A stretch of 64,000 bases of DNA from Bacteroidales bacterium. GTDB lineage: Bacteria; Bacteroidota; Bacteroidia; Bacteroidales; UBA932. Below are positions 63,047 through 64,000 of this stretch, piece after piece (the first letter of the stretch is position 1; every line of letters starts with the position of its first letter). The DNA lies in the NCBI GenBank assembly GCA_024691765.1, contig JAILNI010000030.1:1-64000 (forward strand), written 5' to 3'. Both the position numbers and the translations under genes were made by a program. The notes below the pieces were generated by a model. That model worked only from the letters and a program-made list of their open reading frames with translations. It searched no databases and was not told where the DNA came from.

Positions 63047-64000
63047 ATGAAGAAAATCATCACCCTTGCCATCCTTTCGCTTGCGGCCGTTTCGCTTGCA
63101 GCCGCAGCGCGCTGGCAGCCTGTAGGCGACCATATCCGCACCCCCTGGGCCGACGAAGTGTCAGCCAGAAACCCTCTCCCCGAATATCCGCGTCCGCAGA
63201 TGGTGCGCGGCAGCTGGAAGAGCCTGAATGGCCTCTGGAACTATGCAATCACGGCAAAAGACATTGATGAAATGCCCGAAGCGGCGGGAGAGATCCTGGT
63301 GCCGTTCGCTCTGGAATCGTCGCTTAGCGGAGTGGCGGGTCGCCTTACCGACGACGACGCGCTCTGGTACTCGCGGAGTTTCCGCGTGCCCTGCCTGTGG
63401 CACCGCAAAACCGTGCTCCTGCACTTCGACGCGGTGGATTATGCCTGCGAGGTCTGGCTGAACGGGCAGAAGATAGGGGAGCACAAGGGTGGATATACAG
63501 CATTCGAATTCGACATTACCAAATACCTTAAACGGGGCCGGCAGCATCTGGTGCTTAAGGTTCTGGACGGAACGGATAACGGCCTTCAGCCGCGCGGCAA
63601 GCAGGTCATGGATCCGACTGTTGGGAAAATCTGGTATACAGCCGTGTCCGGAATATGGCAGAGCGTATGGATGGAGGCAGTCTCCCCGAAGGGGCATATC
63701 CTCGATTACGATGCCGTCTCGCCTGACCTGAAGAGCGTATGCGTGACTCCATATGCGGAAGGCGCCGAAGATGTTCTGGTTGAGCTTCTGGACGGTAAAA
63801 GGACTGTTGCCGGGGCCGAGGTCAAATCGGGAGAATCAATCATCCTCAGCCCGGCTGACCCCAAACTCTGGAGTCCCGACGAACCCAATCTCTACGGCCT
63901 GAGGCTCACCCTTCTGAAGGACGGCAAAAAGATAGACCGCGTCCAGGGCTATACCGCCATCCGCACCATTTCCAAGGTGGCCGACGAGGATGGACATCTG
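63047..64000 (+). CDS. GH2-family glycoside hydrolase, secreted (N-terminal part; runs off window)
   Basis: The first 318 codons of an exported enzyme: signal peptide ending about SLAAAA, then the GH2 sugar-binding jelly-roll (RPQMVRGSWKSLNGLWNY, VPFALESSLSGV, LWYSRSFRVP, YACEVWLNGQKIGEHKGGY) and the start of the immunoglobulin-like domain (WSPDEPNLYGL). The TIM-barrel catalytic domain lies beyond the edge, so galactosidase, glucuronidase or mannosidase activity cannot be decided. Context with uronate genes favours a beta-glucuronidase or a galactosidase of a uronate-bearing glycan. Confidence 0.9.
   Translation, partial: MKKIITLAILSLAAVSLAAAARWQPVGDHIRTPWADEVSARNPLPEYPRPQMVRGSWKSLNGLWNYAITAKDIDEMPEAAGEILVPFALESSLSGVAGRLTDDDALWYSRSFRVPCLWHRKTVLLHFDAVDYACEVWLNGQKIGEHKGGYTAFEFDITKYLKRGRQHLVLKVLDGTDNGLQPRGKQVMDPTVGKIWYTAVSGIWQSVWMEAVSPKGHILDYDAVSPDLKSVCVTPYAEGAEDVLVELLDGKRTVAGAEVKSGESIILSPADPKLWSPDEPNLYGLRLTLLKDGKKIDRVQGYTAIRTISKVADEDGHL

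Overview
The window comes from a Bacteroidota chromosome, most likely a high-GC gut Bacteroidales (a Rikenellaceae/Alistipes-like or 'Cryptobacteroides'-like lineage; the family is an inference). The evidence is a SusC/SusD pair, DUF4290, FISUMP and GLUG-type surface lipoproteins, an AddAB-type recombination nuclease with FtsK, no obvious Shine-Dalgarno sequences, and repeated TAnnTTTG promoter elements, the -7 signature of the Bacteroidota primary sigma factor. No tRNA, rRNA, CRISPR array, integrase or transposase was seen. No gap between genes exceeds 300 bases.

Region 1 (1-26.8 kb) is mostly core functions. A minus-strand operon runs lon > ung > coaD > thioredoxin-like protein > M16 protease (cut at the window edge). 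Opposite it lie HU, a 29-residue basic mS38-like protein and RNase G. A second minus-strand run holds a ManA-like protein, an S4 protein, a DJ-1 protein and alanine racemase. A third, DUF4290 > ftsK > lolA-like > addB > addA, is chained by 4-bp overlaps. Divergent from DUF4290 is a compact cassette: HprK-like kinase, S26-type peptidase, PqqD-domain protein, ABC transporter, then a FISUMP lipoprotein. It looks like a peptide modification/export system without a recognisable maturase. A minimal ComEC follows.

Region 2 (26.9-46.1 kb) is central carbon and uronate/rhamnose metabolism: ackA-pta, then exuT-uxaC divergent from a long plus-strand run pdxB, kdgK, LarA-like epimerase, gnd, rhaB, rhaA, rhaT, rhaD, uxaE-like, uxuB-like SDR. 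These genes convert glucuronate and galacturonate to mannonate and phosphorylate KDG, and they take L-rhamnose to lactaldehyde plus DHAP. This suggests pectin or rhamnogalacturonan sugars. A GHL10 glycosidase and a Sel1/MORN-repeat protein follow on the minus strand.

Region 3 (46.2-64 kb) is a polysaccharide utilisation locus. It holds an XylR-type regulator, a clan GH-A glycosidase, SusC, SusD, mannonate dehydratase, a Tat-type MBL lipoprotein, an SSS symporter, a 42-residue peptide, a GLUG-repeat lipoprotein, a second uxaC, a second SDR, an RraA-like protein, a 13-codon kdgK remnant and the start of a GH2 enzyme. With kdgK from region 2, the locus would take a glucuronate-containing glycan to KDPG. 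No Eda-type aldolase is seen.

Points of most interest: the HprK/S26/PqqD/ABC cassette; a second, diverged RNase G 3' end with its terminator stranded at 46.2 kb; a ManA homologue lacking three of four zinc ligands; a LarA-type nickel epimerase in a sugar-acid operon; many promoters placed only 5-9 bases before the start codon; and the kdgK scar at 62.97 kb.
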